From contig CAYYLL010000006.1 of NCBI GenBank assembly GCA_964472525.1, forward strand, positions 1-64,000: a stretch of 64,000 nt of DNA, written 5' to 3'. The notes under the pieces are model-generated. The model had not been told where the DNA came from. It did not search any database and was given only the letters and a program-made list of their open reading frames with translations. The stretch comes from SZUA-37 sp964472525. Its GTDB lineage: Bacteria; Pseudomonadota; Gammaproteobacteria; UBA6429; Thiohalophilaceae. Positions 9,109 through 19,076 of this stretch are shown here, piece by piece. A program made the position numbers and the translations under genes. Numbering within the stretch: the stretch's first letter is position 1; each line of letters begins with the position of its first letter.

Positions 9109-10437
9109 TTGTTTGAGCGTCCTGAGGGTGGCGAACGTGCCATCCTTGTCCATTTAACACTCCAGTCTGAACAGCAACGTGAAGCCGCCAGTGAATTTAC
9201 TGAGCTGGCAACGTCGGCGGGTGCTGAACCACTTATGACGATTACCGGGTCGCGCCATGCGCCGCATCCGCGTTTTTTTGTGGGCTCAGGTAAAGCAGAT
9301 GAAATCAAGCAGGCAGTTATCGACAATGATGCTGACCTTATTCTATTTAATCATGTGTTAACGCCCGTGCAGGAGCGTAACTTGGAAGCGCACTGTGAAT
9401 GCCGTGTTTTAGACAGAACTGGACTCATTTTAGATATTTTTGCCCAGCGTGCGCGCACCCATGAAGGCAATCTGCAAGTTGAACTGGCGCAGCTAAAGCA
9501 TTTATCCACCCGATTAGTGCGTGGTTGGACGCATCTGGAACGGCAAAAAGGTGGTATTGGCCTGCGTGGGCCGGGTGAAACCCAACTAGAAACCGATCGG
9601 CGTTTAATTGGCGACCGGATCCGCCAACTGAATAAAAAACTCAAAAAAGTACAAAAACAGCGTGATCAGGGCCGACGTTCCCGAAAACGTGCTGATATTC
9701 CCACTGTTTCGCTCGTCGGTTATACCAATGCGGGCAAGTCCACCCTGTTTAATCGGCTGACAGATGCCAATGTCTATGTGGCCGATAAGCTCTTTGCGAC
9801 CCTCGATCCCACTCTTAGACGGGTTGCCTTGCCAAATACGCAAGTGATGGTTTTAGCCGATACGGTGGGTTTTATTCGCCATTTACCGCATGATTTAGTG
9901 GCTGCTTTTCGTTCAACGTTACAAGAAACTAACGATGCCGACTTATTACTGCATGTGGTCGATATTACCGCCGAAGAACGTGATGACACCATCGAGCAAG
10001 TGAATCAGGTGTTAGAAGAAATAGGTGCGAGTGAAGTACCGCAGCTAATGGTTTTTAATAAACTTGACCGATTAGGCAATATTGAAGCGCGTGTCGATAT
10101 GCGCGAAGACGAAGCTGGGCAACAAATTCCTGCTCGAGTCTGGTGTTCTGCGAAAACCGGTGAGGGTATCGAAGGGTTAATGGAGGCCATTCAGAGCCGT
10201 TTGCAACCCACCTCTGCACACGTTGAACTGCTTATTCCTTATAAAGAGGGGCGTTTAAACGCGTTATTACATGAGCATGGCCGCATTAACAACGAAAATT
10301 ACGATGAACGGGGTAACTGGTGCGTGGATGTCGACATGCCGTTGGCCGATTGGTATATGTTGTGTAAAAAATACCAAATTGAGCGCTATTTAGTTCAGTC
10401 AAACTTGTTAAAAACGGACTGTGAAGAGTTGGTTTAG
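9109..10437 (+). CDS. hflX: Ribosome-associated GTPase HflX
   Basis: HflX N-terminal domain motif RGPGETQLETDRRLI lies at about residues 146-160, followed by a coiled-coil segment and a TRAFAC GTPase domain with G1 GYTNAGKSTLFN, G3 DTVGF and G4 NKLD. HflX splits stalled or stressed 70S ribosomes. The start is a TTG at 9109, preceded by a GGGAG Shine-Dalgarno at about 9096; the product then begins MFERPEGGERAILVHL, which matches the family N-terminus. No ATG lies in a better place. 442 residues is usual. Confidence 0.95.
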   Translation: MFERPEGGERAILVHLTLQSEQQREAASEFTELATSAGAEPLMTITGSRHAPHPRFFVGSGKADEIKQAVIDNDADLILFNHVLTPVQERNLEAHCECRVLDRTGLILDIFAQRARTHEGNLQVELAQLKHLSTRLVRGWTHLERQKGGIGLRGPGETQLETDRRLIGDRIRQLNKKLKKVQKQRDQGRRSRKRADIPTVSLVGYTNAGKSTLFNRLTDANVYVADKLFATLDPTLRRVALPNTQVMVLADTVGFIRHLPHDLVAAFRSTLQETNDADLLLHVVDITAEERDDTIEQVNQVLEEIGASEVPQLMVFNKLDRLGNIEARVDMREDEAGQQIPARVWCSAKTGEGIEGLMEAIQSRLQPTSAHVELLIPYKEGRLNALLHEHGRINNENYDERGNWCVDVDMPLADWYMLCKKYQIERYLVQSNLLKTDCEELV

Positions 10438-10605
10438 GAAATAGCTTTAACCACGGTGACATAGTGAACACGGTGGTGACAAAATAAATCTTCACAATTG
10501 AAAGATAGGCCGCTTCTAGTCAGTCGCCTGGATTTTTCAGGTTTTGCCATGTTCATTGCCCCTCCAGAATAGAAAAATTCTACTCCCATTAGAGATAAAT
10601 GACAC

Positions 10606-10629
10606 CTGCAAGCAAAGCATTGCTTGCAG
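10606..10629. terminator. Hairpin downstream of hflX
   Basis: A perfect 9-bp stem (CTGCAAGCA / TGCTTGCAG) with a 6-base loop lies in the 265-base gap between hflX and hflK. No T-run follows on either strand, so intrinsic termination is not certain; it could be an mRNA processing or stabilising structure. Confidence 0.35.
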
Positions 10630-10702
10630 CCATTGAAGAAGCACCATAGAATCCCCATTATAAGAAATTACACAACTAATTTAATAAGATTTGGAGCAAA
10701 TT

Positions 10703-11860
10703 ATGGCGTGGAATGAACCGGGAGGTTCTGGGAATAAAGATCCTTGGGGAAATCGTAATGATAACCAAGGGCCACCAGATTTAGACGAAGTTTTTAAGAA
10801 ACTGCAAGATAAGGTGACCAGTATATTTGGAGGCGGTAAAGGTGGCTCCAATAAAAAATCGAGTGGTGGCGGCGGCCTTGGTGCCAGTTTTATAGCCATT
10901 GTTTTAATCAGTATTTGGGCATTATCTGGCATCTACATTGTTGATGAAGGCAAAGAAGGTGTTGTGCTTCAGTTTGGCAAATATGAAAACACGGCAGAAC
11001 CGGGTCCGCATTGGTTCCCACGGTTTATACAATCGGTTACGGTGGTGAATGTCGAAAATGTACGGGAAGTTGTTTTAGGCCGGAAATCATCAGAAGCCTT
11101 GATGCTGACAAAAGATGAAAATATTGTCGATGTTGAGTTTACGGTTCAATACAAAATTAAAAATGCAAAAAATTACTTATTTAATGTAAAAGATCCCAAT
11201 ACCACGGTTGTTCAAGCCACAGAAAGTGCGATGCGTGAAAATGTGGGTCAGGCAACGATGGATTCGGTTATTAAAGATGGTCGTTTGGAAATTGCAGCTG
11301 ATACCGAAAAGCTTATTCAAAAAATTCTAGATCGCTACAAGACGGGTATCATGATTACCAATTTGAATATGCAAAATGCACAGCCACCCGAACAGGTACA
11401 ATATGCTTTTGACGATGCCATTAAAGCGCGCGAAGATAAACAGCGAAAAATTAATGAAGCAGAAGCCTATTCAAACGACATATTACCAAGAGCACGTGGT
11501 AAAGGTGCACGGATTGAGCAAGACGCCCTGGCTTATCGTGATCAAGTCATTGCAAGAGCAGAAGGTGATGCGAAACGATTTACTAAATTATTAGGTGCAT
11601 ATAAAAAAGCACCCAAAGTAACTCGTGAACGTTTGTATCTGGAAACAATGGAAGAAGTGTATCAACGCAGCAATAAGGTGTTGATCGATGTTAAAAAGGG
11701 AAATAGTTTAATGTATTTACCGATTGATAAAATTATTAGTCAACGGCGTTCAAAGCCGACAGCGGTAGAATCAACTATAGACATTAATGATGGAGCAACA
11801 TCTAACCCTTTACCATCATCACGTTCTGGTAGTCGTTCACGTAGTCGGGAGGTGCGCTAA
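10703..11860 (+). CDS. hflK: FtsH protease modulator HflK
   Basis: The product begins MAWNEPGGSGNKDPWG, the nearly invariant HflK N-terminus, with a Gly-rich cytoplasmic tail, a single membrane helix at about residues 61-80 and an SPFH/Band 7 domain (about 80-280). HflK and HflC form a large periplasmic-facing cage around FtsH and control its proteolysis. The start is ATG 10703, with TGGAG eight bases upstream; a TTG at 10691 is in frame but less likely. It shares an overlapping TAATG junction with hflC. The C-terminus has an S/R-rich tail. Confidence 0.95.
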   Translation: MAWNEPGGSGNKDPWGNRNDNQGPPDLDEVFKKLQDKVTSIFGGGKGGSNKKSSGGGGLGASFIAIVLISIWALSGIYIVDEGKEGVVLQFGKYENTAEPGPHWFPRFIQSVTVVNVENVREVVLGRKSSEALMLTKDENIVDVEFTVQYKIKNAKNYLFNVKDPNTTVVQATESAMRENVGQATMDSVIKDGRLEIAADTEKLIQKILDRYKTGIMITNLNMQNAQPPEQVQYAFDDAIKAREDKQRKINEAEAYSNDILPRARGKGARIEQDALAYRDQVIARAEGDAKRFTKLLGAYKKAPKVTRERLYLETMEEVYQRSNKVLIDVKKGNSLMYLPIDKIISQRRSKPTAVESTIDINDGATSNPLPSSRSGSRSRSREVR

Positions 11861-12723
11861 TGAGTCCACGTTCAATTTTAGTTGCTGTATTTATCGGGAT
11901 TAGTTTATTTATTGCATCCGGTTCTTTATTTGTTGTTTCAGAAACAGAACTGGCGATTAAATTTCGTCTGGGTGAAATTGTAAAATCAGATTATAAGCCT
12001 GGTTTACATTTTAAAGTTCCGTTTGTGAATAACGTACGTATATATGATAAGCGTATTTTAACTCTGGATGCGCGTCCAGCTCGGTACTTAACCAAAGAAA
12101 AGAAAAATGTTCTGGTTGATTTTTTTGTAAAATGGCGTATCAGCAATGTTGAAATATTTTACAAGTCAATGAATGGCAGTGTAAGTACAGCGCGTAATCG
12201 TATTTATACCATCGCAAATGACGGCCTACGTTCAGAAATAAGCAGTCGCACGGTTAAAGAAGTCATTTCCGGCGAACGTAGTGCATTAATGAATAAAACC
12301 AAGGAACTTGCCAACATTAGTGTTAATAAATTTGGTATTGACATTATTGATGTACGGGTAAAACGAATCGACTATGAGCAATCAATCAGTGCTTCAATCT
12401 ATCGCCGAATGGTTGCTGAAAGAACACGAGTGGCTAAGGAATTTCGTTCAAAAGGTGCGGAAGCTGCTGAACGTATTAAAGCCAATGCCGATCGTCAACG
12501 GACAGTTTTATTAGCAGAAGCTTATCGAACTGCTCAGAATGCACGTGGTGATGGTGATGCGAAGTCTGCGAATATTTATGCTAAAGCATATACTAAAGAT
12601 AAAGAGTTCTATTCCTTTTATCGTAGCTTAAAGGCCTATCGTGATTCATTTACTAATAGTAATGATTTATTGGTTATACAGCCTGACTCCGAGTTCTTTA
12701 AGTATTTTAATAAAGCAAAATAA
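11860..12723 (+). CDS. hflC: FtsH protease modulator HflC
   Basis: A 287-residue SPFH protein with an N-terminal membrane anchor (about residues 4-24) and a Band 7 domain including the family segment VSETELAIKFRLGEI. The helical region rich in A, E and R (about 190-240) corresponds to the coiled-coil of the HflKC cage. It starts within the hflK stop codon (TAATG), so translation is coupled, consistent with an equimolar complex. Confidence 0.95.
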   Translation: MSPRSILVAVFIGISLFIASGSLFVVSETELAIKFRLGEIVKSDYKPGLHFKVPFVNNVRIYDKRILTLDARPARYLTKEKKNVLVDFFVKWRISNVEIFYKSMNGSVSTARNRIYTIANDGLRSEISSRTVKEVISGERSALMNKTKELANISVNKFGIDIIDVRVKRIDYEQSISASIYRRMVAERTRVAKEFRSKGAEAAERIKANADRQRTVLLAEAYRTAQNARGDGDAKSANIYAKAYTKDKEFYSFYRSLKAYRDSFTNSNDLLVIQPDSEFFKYFNKAK

Positions 12724-12800
12724 ATATTCGCTGCGTGGGTGTCTGTTAACTAAACAGGCATCCACATATTAAATAAATTGTTTTCTGTGTAGGATTCATT

Positions 12801-12989
12801 ATGTGGCAAGATTTTCTTGTAGCGATTTCACTTGTGTTGGTTATAGAAGGGTTATTGCCAACTGTAAATCCGAATGGCTATAAAAAAGCATTGTCTATGC
12901 TTTTGCAAATGGATAACCGGCATGTGCGAACATGGGGTTTATTCAGCATGGTGTTAGGTACATTTTTGTTGTACCTTCTTAAAAATTAA
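12801..12989 (+). CDS. DUF2065 (YjeT-like) small membrane protein
   Basis: This 62-residue protein has two membrane helices, the first containing the FLVAISLVLVIEGLLPTVNP segment typical of DUF2065/YjeT. Between them is a PNGYKKAL...LLQMDNRHVRTWGL pattern. It sits between hflC and hisZ, exactly where yjeT relatives are found in many gammaproteobacteria. Function is unknown. Confidence 0.85.
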   Translation: MWQDFLVAISLVLVIEGLLPTVNPNGYKKALSMLLQMDNRHVRTWGLFSMVLGTFLLYLLKN

Positions 12990-13018
12990 AATTAATGTAA
13001 TAGATTTAGAAAAATAAA

Positions 13019-14200
13019 ATGACACTAAATAATCGTTGGGTCTTACCTGAAGGTATCGAAGAAGTTCTTCCTGCACAAGCAAGATTGCTTGAAGACATCC
13101 GACGTAACCTGATCGACATGTTTACCTCTTGGGGATATGATTTGGTTATGCCCCCACTGGTCGAATATCTGGAATCGTTACTCAGCGGTACGGGCCACGA
13201 TCTGGATTTACAAACCTTTAAAATAACCGATCAACTCACTGGTCGGATGATGGGTATTCGTGCGGACATGACTCCACAAGTTGCGCGTATTGAAGCGCAT
13301 CATTTAAAACAAAATACCCCAACACGTTTATGTTATTTAGGAACCGTTTTACATACGCGTCCACAAGGGTTTTCTGCTTCACGTAGCCCTTTACAAATTG
13401 GTGCGGAGTTGTATGGGCATAAAGGCGAGCAAAGCGATGTTGAAATTCTGGGTTTAATGGTTGAAACACTCAAATTAATTGGAATGGATACTTTTTATAT
13501 TGATCTTGGCCATGCCGGTATTTTCAGAGCGTTAGTTAATCAGGCTGGGTTGTCCAGTGAACAGGAAAATCAATTATTTGATGTTTTACAACGTAAAGCA
13601 AAGCCTGAATTAGCTGCGTTAATGGTGGAATGGAAGCTCAATAAAACAATTGCAGATATGTTAACCAGTTTACCCGATTTAAACGGTGGCGAAGAAGTTT
13701 TTCAACATGCCGCCAGCATTTTTGCGAAAGCAGATAAAGATGTTTTAAGCGCAATTAAAAACTTGCAAGAAATTGCTACACAGTTTAAAGCGAGAGTTTC
13801 GGACATTAAGTTACATTACGATTTGTCAGAATTACGCGGTTATAATTATCATACCGGTGTTATTTTTGCAGCGTATACGCCGGGGCAAGGTCAGGCAATT
13901 GCACAAGGTGGTCGTTATGATGACATTGGTAAAGATTTTGGTGTCGCACGTCCAGCAACCGGATTCAGTGCGGATTTAAAAACACTGGTTTCCTTAAGTG
14001 GTCTTCGTGGTAAGCAACAACAAGGTATATTTTCTGCTGAAAGTCACGAACCTACACTCTTTGAATTTATTGCTAAATTACGCGCACACGGTGAACGTGT
14101 TGTGATGGCCTTGCCCGAACAACAAGGGGATGCAAAAGCCATGCAGTGTGACAGGATTATTGTTAAAGACGGTAATAATTGGGCAGTAAAAGAAATTTAA
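13019..14200 (+). CDS. hisZ: ATP phosphoribosyltransferase regulatory subunit
   Basis: The 393-residue protein is a class II histidyl-tRNA synthetase paralogue lacking the anticodon-binding domain. Visible motifs are RADMTPQVARIEAH (motif 2 region) and LRGYNYHTGVIFAAY; the C-terminal GGRYDDIG is the HisS-like motif 3 region. HisZ forms an octamer with the short form of HisG at the first step of histidine synthesis and carries the feedback site. No hisG is in the window, which is normal in gammaproteobacteria where hisZ is next to purA. Implied: a short-form HisG elsewhere. Confidence 0.95.
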   Translation: MTLNNRWVLPEGIEEVLPAQARLLEDIRRNLIDMFTSWGYDLVMPPLVEYLESLLSGTGHDLDLQTFKITDQLTGRMMGIRADMTPQVARIEAHHLKQNTPTRLCYLGTVLHTRPQGFSASRSPLQIGAELYGHKGEQSDVEILGLMVETLKLIGMDTFYIDLGHAGIFRALVNQAGLSSEQENQLFDVLQRKAKPELAALMVEWKLNKTIADMLTSLPDLNGGEEVFQHAASIFAKADKDVLSAIKNLQEIATQFKARVSDIKLHYDLSELRGYNYHTGVIFAAYTPGQGQAIAQGGRYDDIGKDFGVARPATGFSADLKTLVSLSGLRGKQQQGIFSAESHEPTLFEFIAKLRAHGERVVMALPEQQGDAKAMQCDRIIVKDGNNWAVKEI

Positions 14201-14243
14201 TACTTTATAACTTTTATATAATTTAAATACAGGTTGGATAGTC

Positions 14244-15557
14244 ATGGGTAAGAATGTTGTAGTCGTCGGTACACAATGGGGCGACGAAGGTAAGGGCAAA
14301 GTTGTTGATCTGTTAACAGAAACAGCCGATGCGGTTGTGCGTTTTCAGGGTGGCCACAATGCAGGTCATACCCTGGTTATTGATGGTAAAAAGACAGTCT
14401 TACACCTTATTCCATCCGGTATCTTGCGCGATAATGTAAAATGTATGATTGGTAATGGAGTGGTATTAGCTCCTGATGCACTCATAACTGAACTTGATAT
14501 GCTAGAAAAAAGTGGTGTGAGTACAGATGGCCGTTTATTTATCAGTGAAGCCTGTACCTTAATTCTGCCGTACCATATTGCACTGGATCAAGCGCGTGAA
14601 ATTGCGCGTGGTAAAAAAGCCATTGGTACAACGGGCCGTGGTATTGGTCCGGCTTATGAGGATAAAATTTCACGTCGTGGTTTAAAAGTGGGAGACATGT
14701 TACATCGTGAACGTTTTGCAGCACGCTTAGGCGAGGTGCTTGACTACCATAACTTCACACTCAAAAATTATTTTAAAACAGATACGGTTGATTTTCAGGA
14801 AGTGTTAGATTTTGGCTTGGAAGTAGCCGAACGTATTCGTCCAATGGTTACTGATGTGACGGGCGAATTACATAAAATGCGAGCCGAAGGTAAAAATATT
14901 ATGTTTGAAGGGGCGCAAGGTACGCTGTTGGATATTGATCATGGTACTTATCCTTATGTCACATCATCCAACCCAACTGCCGGTGGTGCATCAACCGGTA
15001 CGGGTGTTGGCCCCTGTGATATAGATTATGTACTCGGTATTACCAAAGCCTATACCACTCGAGTCGGAGCAGGTCCTTTCCCAACCGAACTTTATGATGG
15101 CGAAGATCTCAATGATCCTATTGGTGCTTATTTGGCAAAACAAGGCCATGAATTTGGTGCAACTACCGGCCGCGCACGTCGTTGTGGCTGGTTAGATGCA
15201 GTTTGTTTGCGCCGTTCGGCTCAAATTAATTCGCTCACTGGTATTTGTTTAACTAAAATGGATGTCTTAGACGGTATAGAAACTTTACGTATCGCAACAG
15301 GCTATGATCATAACGGTACGTCTATTGATGCACCACCGATTGGTGCCGATGCTTATGAGCAATGCAAACCCAAATATATTGAAATGCCGGGTTGGACTGA
15401 AACTACCGTTGGTGCAAAAACCTTTGATGAGTTACCAGATAATGCAAAAGCCTATATCAAAAAAATTGAAGAAGTAATTGGTGTGCCGATTGATATTATC
15501 TCAACAGGCCCCGATCGAGATGAAACAATTGTACTTCGTGATCCTTATAAAATTTAG
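14244..15557 (+). CDS. purA: Adenylosuccinate synthetase
   Basis: The 437-residue protein has the GTP-binding loop TQWGDEGKGKVVDLL near the N-terminus, the catalytic His in QGGHNAGHTL, and TTGRGIGPAYEDK and the C-terminal STGPDRDETI motif. It joins IMP and aspartate using GTP, in AMP synthesis. It lies 43 bases after hisZ and is followed by a clear intrinsic terminator, so it ends the operon. Confidence 0.98.
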   Translation: MGKNVVVVGTQWGDEGKGKVVDLLTETADAVVRFQGGHNAGHTLVIDGKKTVLHLIPSGILRDNVKCMIGNGVVLAPDALITELDMLEKSGVSTDGRLFISEACTLILPYHIALDQAREIARGKKAIGTTGRGIGPAYEDKISRRGLKVGDMLHRERFAARLGEVLDYHNFTLKNYFKTDTVDFQEVLDFGLEVAERIRPMVTDVTGELHKMRAEGKNIMFEGAQGTLLDIDHGTYPYVTSSNPTAGGASTGTGVGPCDIDYVLGITKAYTTRVGAGPFPTELYDGEDLNDPIGAYLAKQGHEFGATTGRARRCGWLDAVCLRRSAQINSLTGICLTKMDVLDGIETLRIATGYDHNGTSIDAPPIGADAYEQCKPKYIEMPGWTETTVGAKTFDELPDNAKAYIKKIEEVIGVPIDIISTGPDRDETIVLRDPYKI

Positions 15558-15578
15558 GTAATGATCGAAGTTAATAAG

Positions 15579-15606
15579 AAAAGCCTGCTAATCACAGGCT
15601 TTTTTT
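15579..15606 (+). terminator. Intrinsic terminator of purA
   Basis: AGCCTG (15582-15587) pairs with CAGGCT (15595-15600) around a seven-base loop, and the stem is extended by A-T pairs into a run of seven Ts. It lies 22 bases after the purA stop. This is a textbook Rho-independent terminator. Confidence 0.9.
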
Positions 15607-15631
15607 GTATTAAATGAATACTTTTTTATGT

Positions 15632-15659
15632 TGTCATACCTACGAAGGTAGGCATCCAG
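15632..15659. repeat. Dispersed REP-like palindrome (GTCATnCC...GGnATCCAG type)
   Basis: The sequence contains CCTAC-gaag-GTAGG flanked by GTCATA on the left and CATCCAG on the right. It matches the pattern of a palindromic repeat seen in many proteobacterial genomes (GTCATtCCcgCGAAggcgGGaATCCAG). It lies between the purA terminator and an accessory gene cluster and could mark a junction. Only one copy is visible here; identity as a repeat comes from general knowledge. Confidence 0.5.
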
Positions 15660-15697
15660 TACAATAATACAGATAGTCATTACGACATTATTATAAT

Positions 15698-17368
15698 ATG
15701 AAAATAACAGTCAGTGAATTAATCGTAAAATATATCGAACGTTTAGGAATTGAAACGATTTTTGGTATGCCGGGCGCACATATATTACCCGTCTACGATA
15801 GTTTGTATGACTCTAAAGTTAAAAGTGTTCTTGCAAAACATGAACAAGGTGCTGCCTTTATGGCGGGTGGTTGCGCGCGTGCATCTGGGAAAATATCTGC
15901 TTGCATTACAACAGCCGGGCCCGGAGCGACTAATTTAGTAACGGGTATCGCCAATGCCTATGCCGATAAGCTACCAATATTGGTGATTACAGGCGAAACA
16001 TCCACCCATATCTTTGGCAAGGGCGGTTTGCAAGAAAGCTCGGGTGAAGGTGGGGCGATTGATCAATATGCTTTGTTTAAAGGCATTACCCGCTATAACA
16101 AAGTGATTGAAAGAACCGATTATCTTGTCAATGTTTTAAATCAGGCTTCAAGAATTTTATTGTCGTCTAGTTCAGGGCCGGTATTACTCAGCTTTCCTTA
16201 TAATATACAAAAAGAATGGGTGGATGATTCCATTCTTGAACAGCTAAAAACAAGCAAGCATTATTATTCAAAAATTGCACATACACAATCAGCAGCGGCA
16301 ATGGTTGAACTTATTAAAGAAGCTAATAAGCCAGTCATTATTGCGGGCTATGGTTGTATTTGTGCAGGAGCAGAATATACGGTTACAACATTAAGTAAAA
16401 AATTAAATATCCCCGTTACAACCAGCTTGAAAGGAAAAGGGGTTATTAATGAAGATTCTGCCTTGTCATTAGGGAGTCTGGGAGTAACATCCTACACCAA
16501 TGCTTATGATTATATTAAAGACAATGCCGACTTACTTATATTTCTTGGTGCAAGTTTTAATGAAAGAACCAGCTATCTTTGGGATAATAAATTACTCCAG
16601 AATAAAAAAATCATTCAGGTAGATAATAATGAAGAACAACTTGAAAAAGTTTTTACCGCAGACATTGCAATAAAGGGTGATATTAAAGAAGTATTAATCA
16701 ATGTTCTATCTGATGTGGCTGAACAAGATATTAAAGTTAATACATTAGCACCCTATACAAAATTTTCGAAACAAAAAGATGAATATTCAGCAGATAATAA
16801 TTTCCTGGTTTTTAAAGAAAAATTTCCGTTGGTTGAGGCTTTCTTTATAGAATTAGAGAAAGGTTTTGAGCAGGGCATTATGGTATTTGATGATAATGTT
16901 ATTTTCGCACAAAATTTTTTTAATGTTTCAAAGGGTAATCGTTATTATTCTAATTCAGGAATATCCTCATTAGGGCATGCGATTCCGGCAGCAATTGGCG
17001 CACGTTTCTCTGTGGATAAACCTTCCTTTGCTATTTTAGGCGACGGTGGTTTCCAAATGTGCTGTATGGAAATAATGACAGCCGTTAATTATGACATTCC
17101 ACTGAATGTTATTCTGTTTAATAATTCGACTATGGGGTTAATTAGAAAAAACCAATTCCAACAATATAATAAACGTTTTATCAACTGTGATTTTATTAAC
17201 CCTGATTTCTCCTATCTTGCCAAATCATTTGGTATTCAATATAAAAAAATAGTTTCAAGCGATGATCTTAATGGGCTGTTTTCTGACTTGGATCTTGTTA
17301 ATGGTATTAATCTGGTTGAAATTATGATTGATAAAGATACTTTCCCCACTTATTCTTCAAAACGATAA
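15698..17368 (+). CDS. ThDP-dependent enzyme, acetolactate synthase-like
   Basis: The 556-residue protein has the three-domain layout of the acetohydroxyacid synthase/pyruvate oxidase superfamily. The N-terminal pyrimidine-binding domain contains the catalytic glutamate E49 in KHEQGAAFMAGG. The C-terminal domain has the cofactor motif GDGG at residues 448-451 ending in FNN near residue 474. It resembles IlvB but lies with glycosyltransferase- and sulfotransferase-like genes and not with ilvN or ilvC, so a role in branched-chain synthesis is doubtful. A specialised decarboxylase or ligase making a precursor for a surface or secondary metabolite is an inference. Confidence 0.8.
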   Translation: MKITVSELIVKYIERLGIETIFGMPGAHILPVYDSLYDSKVKSVLAKHEQGAAFMAGGCARASGKISACITTAGPGATNLVTGIANAYADKLPILVITGETSTHIFGKGGLQESSGEGGAIDQYALFKGITRYNKVIERTDYLVNVLNQASRILLSSSSGPVLLSFPYNIQKEWVDDSILEQLKTSKHYYSKIAHTQSAAAMVELIKEANKPVIIAGYGCICAGAEYTVTTLSKKLNIPVTTSLKGKGVINEDSALSLGSLGVTSYTNAYDYIKDNADLLIFLGASFNERTSYLWDNKLLQNKKIIQVDNNEEQLEKVFTADIAIKGDIKEVLINVLSDVAEQDIKVNTLAPYTKFSKQKDEYSADNNFLVFKEKFPLVEAFFIELEKGFEQGIMVFDDNVIFAQNFFNVSKGNRYYSNSGISSLGHAIPAAIGARFSVDKPSFAILGDGGFQMCCMEIMTAVNYDIPLNVILFNNSTMGLIRKNQFQQYNKRFINCDFINPDFSYLAKSFGIQYKKIVSSDDLNGLFSDLDLVNGINLVEIMIDKDTFPTYSSKR

Positions 17369-17381
17369 TTATTTTTTCTTT

Positions 17382-19076
17382 ATGCAAGTCAGCCATTTTT
17401 ATAAAGAACTCGATCTTACTGAAAAACTTATTTCAGATAATGATGCAAAGCCAGAATACATCAGGCAGTATGAGACTCTCTCTAAAGACATGGAAGACTT
17501 TATTGCGGCACAAGGGCCTGATAAACGACATCATATTATGTTGATCATTCCTGTTGCTGACCGCCCCCAGCATTTACACAGCTGTCTAGAAAGTATTTAT
17601 TGTTTATGTGAAACTTTTAATTATGGTGGAAAAGGACAATATTTTAATAAAGTTTCTGTGCTTGTTGCTGAAGATAGTCATAAAACTTCCTGTCGAGACA
17701 AAAATAAAAAAATAACAGAATCATTCAGTCAGCGCGGACTACATAGTATTTATTTTGGACTGGATGAACAAAAAAAAATAATAACTCATTTAAGTTTGAT
17801 TGATAAGAATAAACTTGGTGGTGTTGTAGGTGATGTTTATTCTGATGATTTTAGCCATAAAGGTGCATCTATTACCCGCAATATCACCTATCTTAAGTTG
17901 AATCAACTTAAAGATAATTTTGAAAATATAATATTTTATTTTATTGATAGTGACCAGGAATTTAAAGTTAATCCTGTTGCAGGTAATGGGGATGTCCTTT
18001 CTTATAGTCTTAATTACTTTTATCATTTAGATAGAATATTTTTACACAGAAATATTGAAGTGCTAACAGGGAAAGTGGTGGGTGATCCACCTGTTTCACC
18101 TTCAGTGATGGCTGCTAACTTTCTGAAAGATGTTTGTTCTTTTTTATTATCTGTCTCAGTTTGCAAGTTAGATGCTCCTTGTTGTTTTCACGAAAATTAT
18201 AAGATGGTGGAATCAAACGATGCGGCATACCATGATATGGCTGATTTATTTGGATTTAAAATAAAAGATACAGCATTTAATTATTTCTGTGATATAAAGA
18301 CACCTCATAGTAATGGTGATTGTTTAAATAAATTTTCCAGCAAGCTAAATGAGTTCTTTGATGGTGTGCATTTAACTCGAAAAAGTTATTATAAATATGA
18401 AAATATTGCAGAAAGTATTGTTACTGCACGTACTGTTTACACAGGAAATTTTGCTTTATCCAAACAAGCATTAAAATATTTCATTCCATTTGCGAATTTA
18501 AAACTTCGTATGGCTGGGCCAACGATGGGGCGGTTACTTAAGCATAATATTGGTGATAAATTTGTATCTGCAAATTTACCGATGTTACACGAACGTACGG
18601 TTGATAATATAGGGCAGTCTGAATTTCGCTCAGGTGTGCAACATAATCAGAACAGCATTAACTTGCATGACGAATTTGAACGCCAGTACTTTGGGGATGT
18701 TATGTTGTTCTCGGTTGAGGAATTAATCGATGCAGGTTATCCTGATAAATATTTAGATCAAGAAGAAGTTAGAAAAATTGTTCTGAATAAAGAATCATTT
18801 TTAGGTGAGAATTATTCTAAAAAACTGGAGCTAGTACAAGGTAACATTAAGAAATTGAAATCTATTTATAACGATATTGCTTATAAGGATAATAATATAT
18901 CAAATAATATTGATACTTTTATTAAGAATATGGAACTGAATTTTTCTAAGAAATCATTTCCCTATCAATTAGTGACTAATGACAATAGCACAAATCCTAA
19001 AATAAAAGATATTATTGATGCGTTGATGAGCTATAAAAGTGAAACAACACTATGGAGTCAACTGTTAGAATCATGA
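17382..19076 (+). CDS. Putative GT-A type glycosyltransferase
   Basis: The N-terminal half has the family 2-like pattern MLIIPVADRPQHLHSCLESI (about residues 49-68) and later IIFYFIDSDQEF, where DSD could be the metal-binding DxD motif. The C-terminal half is unrecognised, with a possible helical region. I chose the ATG at 17382, 14 bases after the upstream stop; a longer frame from 17328 would overlap the upstream gene. No strong Shine-Dalgarno is visible. It overlaps the next gene in an ATGA arrangement, so translation is coupled. It could modify a polysaccharide or glycolipid; donor and acceptor cannot be predicted. Confidence 0.55.
   Translation: MQVSHFYKELDLTEKLISDNDAKPEYIRQYETLSKDMEDFIAAQGPDKRHHIMLIIPVADRPQHLHSCLESIYCLCETFNYGGKGQYFNKVSVLVAEDSHKTSCRDKNKKITESFSQRGLHSIYFGLDEQKKIITHLSLIDKNKLGGVVGDVYSDDFSHKGASITRNITYLKLNQLKDNFENIIFYFIDSDQEFKVNPVAGNGDVLSYSLNYFYHLDRIFLHRNIEVLTGKVVGDPPVSPSVMAANFLKDVCSFLLSVSVCKLDAPCCFHENYKMVESNDAAYHDMADLFGFKIKDTAFNYFCDIKTPHSNGDCLNKFSSKLNEFFDGVHLTRKSYYKYENIAESIVTARTVYTGNFALSKQALKYFIPFANLKLRMAGPTMGRLLKHNIGDKFVSANLPMLHERTVDNIGQSEFRSGVQHNQNSINLHDEFERQYFGDVMLFSVEELIDAGYPDKYLDQEEVRKIVLNKESFLGENYSKKLELVQGNIKKLKSIYNDIAYKDNNISNNIDTFIKNMELNFSKKSFPYQLVTNDNSTNPKIKDIIDALMSYKSETTLWSQLLES

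Noticed and set aside
9109..9120. Upstream ATG at 8928 as a start for hflX
   Set aside because: That frame is inside hfq and different from the HflX frame; the TTG at 9109 with GGGAG gives the family N-terminus.
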